DNA of 64,000 nt from Odontesthes bonariensis (GCF_027942865.1 NC_134526.1:15001-79000), one strand, 5' to 3'. Counted from the first letter of the stretch, positions 9,802 through 20,789 are shown. Translations and numbers: made by a program. Notes: a model not told the origin generated them from the sequence alone.

Positions 9802-9858
9802 TGTGCCTGGCCTGATGAAGACTTGACCAAAAGTCGAAACGTTGCACAAACAGGCACA
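9802..9858 (+). ncRNA. Hammerhead-ribozyme-like motif, copy 5 (stem II variant)
   Basis: Stem I is unchanged, but stem II is GACTT (9820-9824) with AAGTC (9831-9835), a third stem II sequence that keeps pairing. The stem I internal loop is ACAAA. Confidence 0.68.
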
Positions 9859-10157
9859 TAATTCTTTTTTGACCACATAAATTTATTTTCCGAGTTTTGA
9901 CCACCATTTATTTTCCAAAAAATATAAAAATATCAAAAAAAGTTTAAAAATTTGGAAAAATACAAAAAAATCTTTAAAACCAAAAAACACAAAAAAAAGC
10001 CTCATTGATTGTTTCCTAGTCAGGAAAACCTCCTTTTGTTCATTATAAAAGATTTTTTTTCTCATTACTATCATTTTAAGTACTGTTTCACTTTTAAGAA
10101 ACCCTCTTTAAGTTGTTTGCGGAAAACTTTATTTTCTTTTCCCATTTCTTCTCAATC

Positions 10158-10308
10158 ATGTCCGATCAATGGACAGTGGTACGCCATGGCAGGGGCCGCC
10201 AGAGACGCCACCGCCAGCCTACCAACAGCCGGGATTATGGGGGTTCTTGGGGTGTGAAGGACCGTGCTCCCCCCTCCTCCTACGGGAGGCGGCCTCAAGT
10301 TCCCCAAC
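10158..10308 (+). CDS. Truncated basic ORF start (family A), copy 5
   Basis: Starts MSDQWTVVRHGRGRQRRHRQ; differs from copy 1 by N to D at residue 3, moving toward the family B residue. Confidence 0.45.
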
Positions 10309-10439
10309 CTAACCCTAACCCCCTAACCCCTAACCCTAACCCTAACCCTAACCCTAACCCTACCCTAACCCTTTGAAATAGCTACCAATCGACTCCAAAT
10401 GGCCTGAAACGTGCTCCTAACAACATTCCCCAGGGTCCT

Positions 10440-10963
10440 TTCTGGCTGTGGGACTTGGTAAAAAAAAATTAAAGCCACGTTACGCTCATTTCAATGGGGA
10501 AACGGTTTTTGTTGAATAACTTTGGAACGAAAGATCATAGAGACTCGGAAGTGGCTTCCGTCAGACATAATTCGACCCTTGTGAACACGCCTGAGGTGGT
10601 TTCAAGTTTCTACGAATTACCATTCAAGAGATATAAGGATTTAAAACTTTGTTTTGGCTGTAGCTCCGGAACAGAAGGTCGTAGAGACTTGAAAACAAGT
10701 CTGGCGTGTTCAGAACCATCGAATTATGGCAGGTGGAAACAACTTCTGAGGCTCTAGGACCAGCCGTTCGAAAGATATCGAGTAAAAAGTTAAGTTACGG
10801 GGGTAACTTTAGGGGTTTTAGCCCTATACCCTAACCCTAACCCTAACCCTAACCCTAACCCCTAACCCTAACCCGTTCGAAAGATACCGAGTAAAAAGTA
10901 AAGTTACGGGGGTAACTTTAGGGGTTTTAGCCCTATATCCTAACCCTAACCCTAACCCTAACC
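10440..10963. repeat. Divergent subtelomeric block and partial copy
   Basis: A diverged relative of the 367-bp block (about 10440-10828), with two similar internal phrases (gaacgaaagatcatagagac and gaacagaaggtcgtagagac), ending in TTTAGGGGTTTTAGCCCTAT. After a short CCCTAA tract, a second copy of only the last ~65 bp (about 10872-10940) follows. Telomeric tracts at 10829-10871 and 10941-10963 sit at each hairpin end. Confidence 0.8.
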
Positions 10964-11536
10964 CGAAGACCCCGGGGTCCACCACTGATGATGTGTCTCA
11001 AATTTTAGCTTTAAACCACCCAACTAGGCTTTCAAATTAGACTTTAAATAGGTTGATCTGTCTCTGGTTTTAGAAGATTCTCGGAAAACCAGACTGACAT
11101 GGTCGTCTTTAAAAACTTAGGCTTATTTAGGAGTGTTCTTCTTGGAAGTGTGATGCACAGCGAGGAGGGGTTCTAGTTGACAAGCGCCGGCCCGTGCCTT
11201 GCCTTTAGTTCCCTACACCAAACCGTGAGTATCGTCAGATGCCACGGGGGGAACGTTCGAGACAGATTACTTACACCCAACCACTGGGGGGGCGAACCCT
11301 AACCCTGACTAGGACCCCAATCTTAGGCCCATAGGGGACACATATATGGATCTAGGAGAGTCTGACCATTCTATTTTGGAGCACTTTTGAAACCCATATA
11401 ATTTTCAGGCAATTTATTTATTTAATTCTTTATTTTCAATTTCTTTTTTTGTTTGTGTGGCACTGGGGGGAAAAGGGACCCATGATTCGGGCCAGAGATG
11501 GACTGTGCCTTCGGCGCCAGAATTTCTCATTTATTT
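10964..11536. other. Unclassified interval between telomeric tracts
   Basis: No coding signal, no clear repeat structure and no recognised transposon. It holds a stray CCCTAACCCTGA word near 11297 and an A/T-rich stretch near 11405-11455. Confidence 0.5.
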
Positions 11537-11562
11537 ATAACCCTAACCCCTAACCCTAACCC
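11537..11562. repeat. Short telomeric tract at the Penelope junction
   Basis: About four CCCTAA/CCCCTAA repeats lie directly against the truncated 5' edge of the Penelope-like element. Confidence 0.9.
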
Positions 11563-12502
11563 GAATTCTGTTGATTTTCTGGATATAACCACCTTTAAGG
11601 GGCCAGATTTTCTGAACAAACACACATTAGACATCAAAGTATTCTTCAAGCCAACGGACACACATGCTCTTTTATTTAAAACAAGTTTCCACCCTAAACA
11701 TACCTTTGCTGGTTTAGTCAAATCCCAGCTGTTAAGATTCCACAGGATCTGCAGCCAGCAATCTGATTTCAAGGCAGCAACTAAGACGCTATACTCTGCT
11801 TTGACCACTAGAGGGTACTCTCGCTCCTTTTTAAGAAGGTGTTTTACAACATATTTGCAGATTAAACCCATTGATGTGTCCTCGCTCTTACCGTTTGTGA
11901 CCATATTCTCTCCATCCACTCTTAAATTGACCAGAATAATTAAAACCAACTTCCAGAATCTTGTTCAGAACACCCAAATACTTACAGATCACTCGGTTAT
12001 TGCAGCTTTCAGGAGAAATAAGAATCGAAGGGATTATTTAATAAAGGCAAAACTCCCACCACTTACCAAACCGAAAACCAGAGATCAGGGGCAATTTTTC
12101 CATCGCTTCACATGGCTATGCAGCTTCTCCATGAGGAAAGTATTTCTCTCACAGTGTAAAGGCACTCCACACTCTAAGAATTGTGTATATTTAATAACTT
12201 GTAAAAGGTGTGGAAGACAATATGTGGGTGAAACTGGTAACACTTTATTAGTGAGATTCACTCAACACAGACACAACATCCTGAAGAGGAAGAGAACTGA
12301 CACTCATTTGGTGTCACATTTTTTAACCCATAATTGGGATTCAGTCACAGCCACGGTCATTCAGGCTAATCCTAATTGGACCACACCTTAAAGGAGGAGT
12401 GCTGAGAAAACCTGGATTGCTAAACTGGATACTGTTTATCCGAGAGGATGGGTTGATCCTCAGAGCCATGGATGCATCAGGCGCCACATGGAGTCCAGCT
12501 GA
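11563..12502 (+). pseudogene. Penelope-like element: RT C-terminus plus GIY-YIG endonuclease
   Basis: The open frame (an ATG at 11498 lies outside the element; homology starts near 11571) reads FLDITTFKG, then a KPTD segment, SFHPKHTF and RICSQQSDF, then RGYSRSFLRRC. These are the thumb-region signatures of Penelope-like reverse transcriptases. A GIY-YIG nuclease follows at about residues 226-270 (CVYLITCKRCGRQYVGET, then L-x-x-R-x-x-x-H-R). Palm motifs, including the YADD-type active site, are missing, so the copy is 5'-truncated. An in-frame TAA at 12389-12391 interrupts the frame, which otherwise continues (WIAKLDT, GWVDPQSHGC) to a TGA at 12500-12502. The element would prime insertion by endonuclease nicking. 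This copy is dead. Confidence 0.88.
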
Positions 12503-12683
12503 CGCTCAACATCCCTGGCTGACCAACTGAGGGGATTATTTCACATGAAGAATGAACAGAATTAACTGTGAAAGTAGAAAATAACTCAAAGAAACAGCGA
12601 GAAGTGAAACTGTGCAGGCTGTGCAGTAATGTGTCCCAGTTTAACTTGTTCTGTGACTTTAACAGAGAAACTACATCAGTTTA

Positions 12684-13362
12684 GTTATTACTAGGGCTGG
12701 GCGAGTTAACTCGTTATTATTTAACGCCAACAACGTTGCTCACAAGCTCTTATTTTGTAAAAGTCTGTTGCTCACAGGCTTTTATTCTGTAAAAGTCTGT
12801 TGCTCACAGGCTTTTATTCTGTAAAAGTCTGTTGCTCACAGGCTTTTATTTTGTAAAAGTCTGTTGCTGTCTGCTGCGGAACCGGAAAAGAAAGTAATCG
12901 GCGGATCCACCAAACATGGAGAAGGGTACGGAACTTTTACTCGGCCGTTTTCATTTTAATGTTCTTCCAGACGGCGGAGTCGACAGAACCAAAGTCATCT
13001 GTAAACACTGCCAAGTTGAATTGTCTTCTCAGCGTAGTAGTTCCAGTCTAAAATATCACTTAAAGGCAAAACACACAACTGATAGCAGCAAGTCATTCAA
13101 GGAAACAGACAGTGAAGCGAGGCTTCTACATAAAAACTACAGAAAGATGCTGATGTTAAAAGTGTGTTTGCACAACAAATGTTATGGCACTTTAATTCAT
13201 ATGGCAGCACATTTAAAATAAAGCTAAATGCTAAAAGCTATACACTACTTTTGGATTCATTTTTGGATTCTGCGTACAAATGCGATTAATCGTGATTAAT
13301 CAGGGAAATCATGTGATTAATTAGATTAAAGATTTTAATCGTTGCCCAGCCCTAGTTATTAC
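12684..13362 (+). mobile_element. Non-autonomous hAT element, copy 1, with 8-bp duplication
   Basis: The element spans 12692-13354, with terminal inverted repeats TAGGGCTGGGC and GCCCAGCCCTA, flanked by perfect 8-bp target duplications GTTATTAC (12684-12691 and 13355-13362). Eight bases is the hAT signature. Inside are about four copies of a 32-bp tandem repeat (gtaaaagtctgttgctcaca core, 12753-12870) and a BED zinc-finger ORF. No transposase catalytic domain is present. It interrupts the 3' end of the TRIM-like gene. Confidence 0.92.
12916..13221 (+). CDS. hAT-encoded BED zinc-finger mini-protein, copy 1
   Basis: 101 codons from an ATG in good context (aacATGg). A BED-type finger at about residues 30-55 (VICKHC, then SSSLKYHLKAKHT) gives C-x2-C and H-x4-H. 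hAT transposases start with such a DNA-binding finger. Here the frame ends after HMAAHLK, with no dimerisation or catalytic region. It may bind the termini of related elements and act as a passive repressor, but that is inference. Confidence 0.65.
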   Translation: MEKGTELLLGRFHFNVLPDGGVDRTKVICKHCQVELSSQRSSSSLKYHLKAKHTTDSSKSFKETDSEARLLHKNYRKMLMLKVCLHNKCYGTLIHMAAHLK

Positions 13363-14747
13363 ACATCTCTCTGCAGGGTCACAGACACCAGGTAACATCT
13401 TCATTGGGGAGGATGATGAGGTGTAAATTAATGGAAACATCCTCTCAGTGAAAGTGTGTGTGAAGCTGTGAATGTGTGTGTTAGTATCCAGGTCAGAGAA
13501 CGACAGCTTTCCTCTGTCCCAGTCCAGATTCACTCTGATCCTCCGGAGCTTCTTCTTCTGTTTTGAGAGTTCAATGGAGGAACCTGCTGGTGACCATGCT
13601 GTGTATTTACCTCTATAGAACTGGATTCCCCAGGCTTTAGACAGCGCCTTTCCTTTTCTCTGTGCGGACTCTGCTAACACACCCAACGCCCAGTACACTC
13701 CATCTCCAACATCGACCCCCCAGCTGTGAGTCCCTGATTTAAAGCCCTCAACACTCAGGACAGACCTGTGATAATCAAACCTCTCTGGATTATCAGGACG
13801 CTGCTGCTGCTTCCCTCCTCGTCGTCTCACAGCGGTCAGATCCTCAGACAGGATGAGCTCTGAACCAGCAGTGTTTGGGTCCATAATGAGGGGAGTGTAG
13901 CAGACCGTGTCCTTCATCTTGTTCCAGATGTTGAAGGCCAGGTTGCCCAGGTGTTTGGCCTGGTCTATCAGAGCTCCTGCAGGCAGCTGTGGATCATCCA
14001 GCAGGGGACAGCGCTGGACTCTTTGCACTGCAGCCTGGTAGTGGTTCAGGAATGAGACGTCTTCAGCTCCTCCTCTGTGGCTCTGACTGTGTCTGACAGA
14101 GCTGCCATCTCTCTGCTCAGAGCCTCCATCTTCTCCTCCATCATCCCACTCTTCTGCTGCTCTTCCTCCCTCAGTGCAGCCAGCCTGGCCTCCTCTTCCT
14201 CTGCTAAAAACTGCCGAAGCTTCTTAAACTGCTCCTTAATCTGCCTCTCTGTCTGTCGGGCCTGGACCTTCAAGTGTTCTGCTGTTTGATCAAACTTCTC
14301 TTTAACTTTCTTCTGGAGCTCCAGTTTCTCCTTGAAGGGCTCCAGAGTTTCCTGAAGGTCCTTCCTGTTTTGCTGTGCAGCTTCATCGATGGGTCTGAAC
14401 CTGTGGTTGGAGTGTTTTTCTGAATCTCTGCAGATGATACACACCGGCTGCTGATGGTCCAGACAGAAGAGTTTGAGCTTCTCAGAGTGCAGACTGCAGA
14501 GAGCCTCTGAAGCTCTGTGAACTCTGTCCTGTAAGAAGGATTCACACAGATTCTTCAACGCCAGGTTACAGGGTGGTTCTGTCACAGATCTTTTCCTACA
14601 AACTGGACAATCTTGTGTTTGCTTCTCCCTCCACCAGCTGCTCAGACAGTCTCTACAGAAGCTGTGGCTACATAACAGAAGAACTGGATCTTTGAAGATG
14701 TCAGCACAGACCGGACAGCAGAGATCCTCCTCTGACCTGGAAGCCAT
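13363..14747 (-). pseudogene. TRIM35-like RING/B-box/coiled-coil/SPRY gene, frameshifted
   Basis: Starts MASRSEEDLCCPVCADIFKD at 14747. RING finger at residues ~10-52 (CPVC, CSHSFC, CPVC); B-box 2 at ~84-120 (C-x2-H, CLDHQQPVC, H-x2-H); coiled coil at ~125-230. The frame breaks near 14040-14055: reading resumes at [14 protein letters not shown] after apparent loss of one base. A PRY/SPRY (B30.2) domain follows to about 13400 ([26 protein letters not shown]). Family members are E3 ubiquitin ligases, many in innate immunity. Intronless. The hAT insertion replaces the last four codons (TKLM, then the old TAG at 12671-12673) with eleven others ending at 13321. A sequencing error at the frameshift is possible. 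Confidence 0.85.
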
Positions 14748-14869
14748 TTAGTCTCCGAGCGAAGCTGAAAGCAGAGCAGAAACTCAGTATATTCAGTAAT
14801 GGCCGCCCTCCCTCCCCTGCTAAAAGCCCTCAAACGTACCTTCCCTTTCTTTACTTTATTTTTTCTTTA

Positions 14870-17400
14870 TTTAGTTTATTTAGTCAGGGACCATGTGCAA
14901 AGTACATTAATTACAAAGTAAAGAGATGACCTGCATCAGATTGTAGCTTATAAGCTAATTTCCATCTGCAGTCCCTGGGCAGGTTAGAAACATAAAAACA
15001 TAAAATACAATAAATTAGAAGCAGTCACTCAGGCAAAGACCACACACACATACACACACACACACACACAACCCCACACACAACATAAAAAGATTATCAT
15101 ATGCAAATGCTCAGCAAAATGTCAAAACAGTCATGTGCAAATCTATTAGTGGTGACAAGACTGATTACATAAAAGCCATTGCTTCACTTCACATGAAAAG
15201 GTATAGAAATTTGCAATGTTTTTTATGTGAGTGGGAAGGGTATTCCATTCCTTAGTTGCTCTAAAAGAAAAAGCAGATTGTGCAAATGCAGTGAGCCGAC
15301 TTGGGAGGCTACAGTTTCCCCTGCTGGTAGATCTAGTTGTTCTGCTAATGTGTTCAGAGCAAGGATGGATGAAAGTTTTCAGAGGTGGTGGAGCGGTATT
15401 GTGGATAATTTTGTGCATGAGGCGTATATCAGAATATAGGATGAGGTTGTCAAAGCTGAGCAAGTTATACTTGTCCAGTATGACACAGTGGTGAAATTGA
15501 GAGGGACGTCTGTCCAAAACTTTAAGAGCTTGTTTGTAAAGTGATGCAATTGATTTCATGGCAGTCTTGGTAGCCTGAGACCAGCTTGACATACAGTAGT
15601 GTAAATGAGACATTATCATGGCATTTACATAGGTCTTTGCAGCATCAACAGTTAGGGAATTGCGAATATGTCTAAAATTTGCTATGCTGTATTTCACAGT
15701 GTTGCCCAGTTTTTTAATGTGTTTCTTAAAAGTAAGTGTGGAGTCTAAAGTCACTCCCAAATATTTAAACTCATCAACATTTTTTAACGGTTCTCCACTT
15801 ACATATATATTTGGTACAGACTTTAGTTTACATCTGTTTTTAAAAAACATGGTGACAGTTTTATCAGTATTAAGTGTAAGACAAGAATTGGTCAACCACT
15901 TGGTAACCTTAGTGAGAGTTTGTGTCAGTAACTTGTTCTGAGTCTTTGCCATGTGTGAAAAATACTGTATCATCAGCATACATCAATATTTCCACACCAT
16001 CACATACTGATGGGAGGTCATTGATGTATGCGCTGAACAGAAGTGGCCCCAAAATGGAACCTTGCGGTACCCCCATAGAGCATGCTCTGAGGGATGATGA
16101 TTTATCCTTTATCCTGACACACTGGGAACGATTTAAAAGATATGACTCAATCCAATACAATACACTTGGAGACAACTGAAAGCTAGCTAACTTGGAGAGG
16201 AGTACTGGGTGGTTTACAGTGTCAAATGCCTTTCGCAGATCTAAAAACACTGCACCCACTACTCCTCCCTTGTCCAGATTTGCCTTGATGTGCTCAATAA
16301 AAAAACAACATGCAGTGTCAGTAGAGTGGTTAGCTCTAAATCCAAACCGCATGGGGAGTAATAAATTTCTTTTATTGAAGCGTGCTATTAAAGCTGCAGT
16401 CTGCAACTCTTTTTCAAGCATAATGCCTGGAACTGTCCGGGGATTCTGAAAGTAGTACATTAAATACCCCAATACAAAAAAAAATGAGTTCTCTAGGGCC
16501 CCTATATGTCCCACTAGGTCCCTCCAAAGCCAGCAGGTTTGTTTACAAAATTGCAGACCGGACCGGTAAAAGGTAACCAATCAGGTTTACGAGCTGGGCT
16601 CTGCTGCCTGTCAATCACCGATTGTGCACGCGCGATACAAGGTAGGCTCGTCCCCACGCTTATTTATCTAGACTATTGAACTTCATTACGGGCTATAGTC
16701 TACTTACTGTGTCTTCCATGATCGCAAATGACAGGTGAGTTGATGAATGAGGAGTCGTGTAGGCGCATCTGGCGTGCACGTCTACGTGCACGAGTTCTCA
16801 TGTGTTTTGAAGGGGCGGGACAGGAAGTTGAATAACTTTTTATTTTTCGGTTAAAAAATAAGCATTTCTTGCATTTTGCGACTACGGAGGTCACCGTTTT
16901 CAACTTCAAGCGTTCTGATAGATCATGTAAACTCTTAAAATGCCAAAAAGTAGGACTTTACGTATGACAACAACAAATCTTGCAGACTGCAGCTTTAACT
17001 GTTCTGACACTGTTTTTTCAAGCACCTTAGAAATTGCTGGTAGCATACTTATTGGCCTATAATTTCTAACATTCTGTCTATCCCCTGTCTATCCTTTGAA
17101 TATTGGAGTTACTATTGCTGTTTTAAGAGTATTGGGGAAAACGTTTTCCTCCAATGATCTGTTTACAATGTACATAATGGGAATAGATAAGACATCCTTA
17201 AAGTTTTTCAGTAGAGAAGTGTCAAAGCCCCAGATGTCTTTTGCCTTGAACTGTGATATTGTTGATAAAATTGTGGCTATTTTCATTTCATCTACATTAT
17301 TGAAATTCATTAAAGTAACATTGTTTTCAATAACCCTTGGCAAGATCATCATTTGGCAGATCAAGCTGTTTACACTGAATGTGTTCTTTCAGATAGATCA
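14870..17400 (-). mobile_element. LINE (CR1/L2/Rex1-group RT), 5'-truncated and frameshifted
   Basis: Minus-strand reverse transcriptase in pieces. 17364-17089 holds the pre-palm region (FKAKDIWGFDTSLLKNFKDV). 16440-15950 holds palm motifs [34 protein letters not shown] and the active site YADD. 15960-15146 holds the thumb and C-terminus (FKYLGVTLD, HLHYCMSSW, ATKEWNTLPTHI). The thumb is in a different frame from the palm (shift near 15950). A TTAA-flanked MITE splits palm from pre-palm. The 3' end lies near 14870; a CA microsatellite is at 15041-15070. Non-functional. Confidence 0.85.
16388..16998. mobile_element. MITE with TTAA target duplication (piggyBac-type)
   Basis: Terminal inverted repeats AGCTGCAGTCTGCAA and TTGCAGACTGCAGCT are flanked by TTAA on both sides (16388-16391, 16995-16998). 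Removing the element and one TTAA restores the host LINE frame across the junction (V-S-E-Q-L-I-A-R), which confirms the ends. No transposase. Confidence 0.85.
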
Positions 17401-18732
17401 AGACGCCGCCCCCTTTGCCATGTCCACGGTCGATGGACGATACGAAGCAATTATTTTCTGTAGAACAGCCATGATAAACTATTTAAAACATTACAACAAT
17501 ATTACTGGGCATGAAACAACATGAATTAATGCTAACCTAGCAGTATATGGTATTGTTGTTAAATACTTGAACGCAGTTTTTCTAGAGAAGATAATTGCTT
17601 TGTATATGGGAGTATCGTCCATTGACTCTTTTGGGCTTTCACATGCGGGCGCATACAAACAACAGGTAAGTGACATGCTGTTTATAAAGTTGTTTTGTAA
17701 CGTCCCCATGCCAGTAATGTGAGAACCATGCATATGGTTTTGATGGTAAGGCTTGTGAATTTATTGTCGGATGGTTTATAAAGTGGTGTGACGTTTCTGC
17801 AGTTTGCAAGTTGTTGTTTTACATGGAAGGTTTAGAATTTGCCCCTTGGCCACCACGTATTTGGCTAGCATGACAGGCTGCGCAAACAGCGCAATCACCG
17901 CACAGGGAGCGCCGATTTGCACCAGTCTGTGTCCTACTGTCAGTATTTGACAACCTCTAGCAATGGGATTGCGCTTCAAATGCCCCGGAGTTCTCCTTTA
18001 AGCATTATCTATCAGAAGTATACTCTTAGATATTGTTATTTTTACATTTGGTTAGCATGAAATGTCGATGTTGATGTTAAAAATGTAATGGATTTTAGGG
18101 ACTTAACTGAAAGCTTGGTAACGGAGGCTAACGTGAGGTAATTAACGTGATCATTTCACTAAAGTCCGTTAACTTTTTATTGTCAGGTGACATTATGTAA
18201 AGTTGTTTTGATTGTTAGGTTTTAAAACATTACCAAAATACTATATAGGCCTATAGTGATAATACATTTTGGTATTTCTGACGTATTTTCTCCGGTAAAT
18301 TGATTAAATTACAACATTTTTGGCATAGTGAGGCATTAGCTGACTGGTCTTTAATTAAGTAAGTTTTTTTCAGCATGACTTTGCAGCTGTGATAATGAAT
18401 TTATTAATTTCTCTGTTGTTGTCAGGGAGGTCAGCAGATGTGGTGGTCGCTGCTGTCATGGATCAACCCTTATTAGGGCTTCAGCAGATTTTTATAATGT
18501 CCAAACCCTTCAATTTGATCAAATACAGTTCATTGTTGTAGATTAATCTACCCAACTGTATGAATAGCAGTAAAATAACTTCTTTATTAAGGCTTGTTTT
18601 ACATTTTCCATGATGACAATTTATAATAAAATGTTTGGTTTAAATATGTTTTGTTTATTTTTTTCACAACTGACACATTTATTTTGTCATTAATATGGTT
18701 TTAACCAGAAAAAAGTTAAATTAATATTTTAA
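17401..18732. other. Unclassified noncoding interval
   Basis: Moderately A/T-rich with only short scattered open frames and no recognised domain. The stretch 17400-18000 has the composition of a decayed transposon, but I could not find matching ends. Confidence 0.4.
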
Positions 18733-18800
18733 TCCATCCATCCATCCATCCATCCATCCATCCATTATACCCGCCAAATCCGTTGGTCGGGTCGCGGGGG
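18733..18800. repeat. (ATCC)n microsatellite with fish repeat start
   Basis: Eight CATC/ATCC tetramers, then ggtcgggtcgcggggg. That combination is typical of a widespread fish interspersed repeat end. Confidence 0.75.
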
Positions 18801-19146
18801 GGGGCTCATTGTCCATCTGACACCAGAGAGAACAGACAGACTGAATGACATCTTCTACAGATGGAGTGTTTGGGACAACAGGAGTAAATCCTGGGAAAAG
18901 ACAGTAACATCAGGCTCTGTTGAAGGATGTAGATCTGAAGGTAAGCTGGACCTCTGGCATGATTCAGTATAAAGGAGGATAAGGTAGCTGCCCCCTGCTA
19001 GCATGCAGGGGTACCCGCTACGATTTAAAACAGTGATAAATGTGTCTCTGCCGCTCCAAAAAAGAAAAACGTTGATAAAATACATCGTCGGTGAAGTGAT
19101 CAATGCACATTATGGGTCAATATTTACCGAAAATTGCGTTGTAAAT

Positions 19147-19620
19147 GTTAAAGGGATAGTTCGCCTCTTTTGACATGAAGCTGTATGACATCCCATATTA
19201 GCAATATCATTTGTAAACATTGACTTACCCCCTGCTGCGTCCTGTGAGCCGAGTTCCAGCTTAGTTTTGGCGTCCACAAAGCTAGTCCAGCTAGTTGGCT
19301 GGGGCTTGAAAAATAAAGCGTCTTGCTTCTCAAAAAAAATATGCGTTCAAAAGAGTAATACATTTGCATCACAAAATCGTTCTCGTTGAAAAAGTCAGAC
19401 CTCACTTCGCTTGGCGCTATTTTTGCCTCCCTTGATATCAATGCGTCAAGTCACCTAGCGATAGCTGCACCTGTTACGGTGTTTGCTGCTCGGAAGTAGG
19501 GGACTGTGAGGTCTGCTCTTCGGTCTGCACAGTTTACATTGGACGCATTGATATCAAGGGCGACTTCAAAGCGTGTCGCAACTCTGTATTACTCTATAGC
19601 TCTGCTCTGTTCTAAGACTG
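19147..19620. mobile_element. Fold-back MITE-like element
   Basis: Begins with TTAAAGGGATAGTTCGCCTC, a common fish MITE start. An internal inverted repeat, CCCTTGATATCAATGCGTC (19429-19447), pairs with GACGCATTGATATCAAGGG near 19542-19560, about 95 bp apart. The outer right end is uncertain. Confidence 0.5.
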
Positions 19621-20789
19621 CTGATGAGGGCAGAGCCAAGATGGCTGCCCTGTTATAACAGCTTCATGCTATAAATCTGATCTGCTTTTCTCCTTTAAAC
19701 TGATACTGAGGGGAAGTTTGAAAATACCCACAATGCAATGGGAAAATGCATTGAAAACCCTTACCCTTGAAGGTTTTTACCAGTTTATGTGCAAGCTAAA
19801 TTTTAATAATGTGTGTGTGTCGGCTCACCATATTTGTCCATCTTCTGTTTACACACAGACATACTTTCTCATACTTTCATAAGTTTTCCTCTGGGTGGTC
19901 AATTAGGTCAATTAGTTGGATTCTTCAGATGGACGACTTTCTGGGCTTCGCTGTGTCTCCTGACAGCAGGAGGGTTCTGGTTCCAACCTCAGCTGGGTTC
20001 TCTGGTGGCCTCTCCAGGGGAACCAGGGATGGGCTCCATGAATTGAACAAATCTGGATTACAATCAATTGGATTTAATTTGAACCAGTTTCCAGCGAGTT
20101 GGGTTGGAGCTGGACTGAATATGAATTCATCTTTTCAGCTTTAGATGACTTCAGCTTTGAACTGGTGCTATGGAAACCAACTGGATTAATTTAAAATGAA
20201 TAAAGACATACTCCAACACATATACACTGATAAGGGTTAGGGATATAAATACATGTGTAAAGGAAATTTTAGAGGTCAACAAGACAAGAAAAGCACAACA
20301 TTTACATACAAACTTGCTCAGATGCGTATATTTGTACCACATTTACAGATATGCCTTTAAAATGAACCACCAGGAGACTGTGTGACATCACAGTCCTGTT
20401 AATGATGCAGAGCGTCAGAAACTAGTTAATAGTCCCTGTTACCGGCTGGTTGTTGCTGTTACTGGCTGGTTACCGGCTGGTTGTTGCCGTGTGCAGGCTT
20501 AGTGGTGGTGGGAGGACCTGAAATTCGCCTCAGAGCAGAGGACGGAGCCGGCGAAGGGTCCTGGCAGACGATGAGCTTGCTCTTCACCTTTAAGTCTCCT
20601 GGTTCTGTAGAGTTCCGGTTCTGCGTGGAACCAAAGCTTTGTTCTGATTCTGTCTCTGCAATAAAGGTTTCAGCATCAGAGTGTCTCCTGTCCATCTCTG
20701 ACACATCTGAGCTCAATCAGCCAATCAGAGCACAGCTGAAGCATTCAAATGAAGCTGAACTCAGATTCCCAGCATGCACCACAGTGGCT
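19621..20789. other. Noncoding interval downstream of rdm1
   Basis: Contains the presumed rdm1 3' UTR (minus strand, immediately below 20790) and a lone TTAGGG word near 20233. A minus-strand open frame at 20716-20459 lies downstream of the rdm1 stop and is not supported as a gene. Confidence 0.4.

Larger units (their letters stand above)
9281..10308 (+). mobile_element. Penelope-like 5' fragment 5 (most internal, most diverged of family A)
   Basis: TATAAAA at 9761-9767, hammerhead-like fold at 9802-9858, ORF from 10158. Numerous substitutions and indels relative to fragments 1-3, consistent with greater age. Confidence 0.6.
1..11562. repeat. Subtelomeric mosaic array with telomeric (CCCTAA)n
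   Basis: Telomeric CCCTAA tracts (plus strand) alternate with non-telomeric cassettes. Equivalent landmarks, such as the TATA box before each hammerhead-like motif, recur at 123, 2825, 5075, 7114 and 9761, so unit lengths are about 2702, 2250, 2039 and 2647 bp. The first two intervals look nearly base-identical; differences are mainly a lost 367-bp block, homopolymer length and the number of CCCTAA repeats. Later units diverge more toward the interior. The CCCTAA orientation fits a left chromosome end, with older units further inward. Assembly duplication of identical units cannot be excluded from sequence alone. Confidence 0.93.

Noticed and set aside
20459-20716. 85-codon minus-strand frame rich in Ser and acidic residues
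   Set aside because: Lies downstream of the rdm1 stop codon in the presumed 3' UTR, with no splice or domain support.
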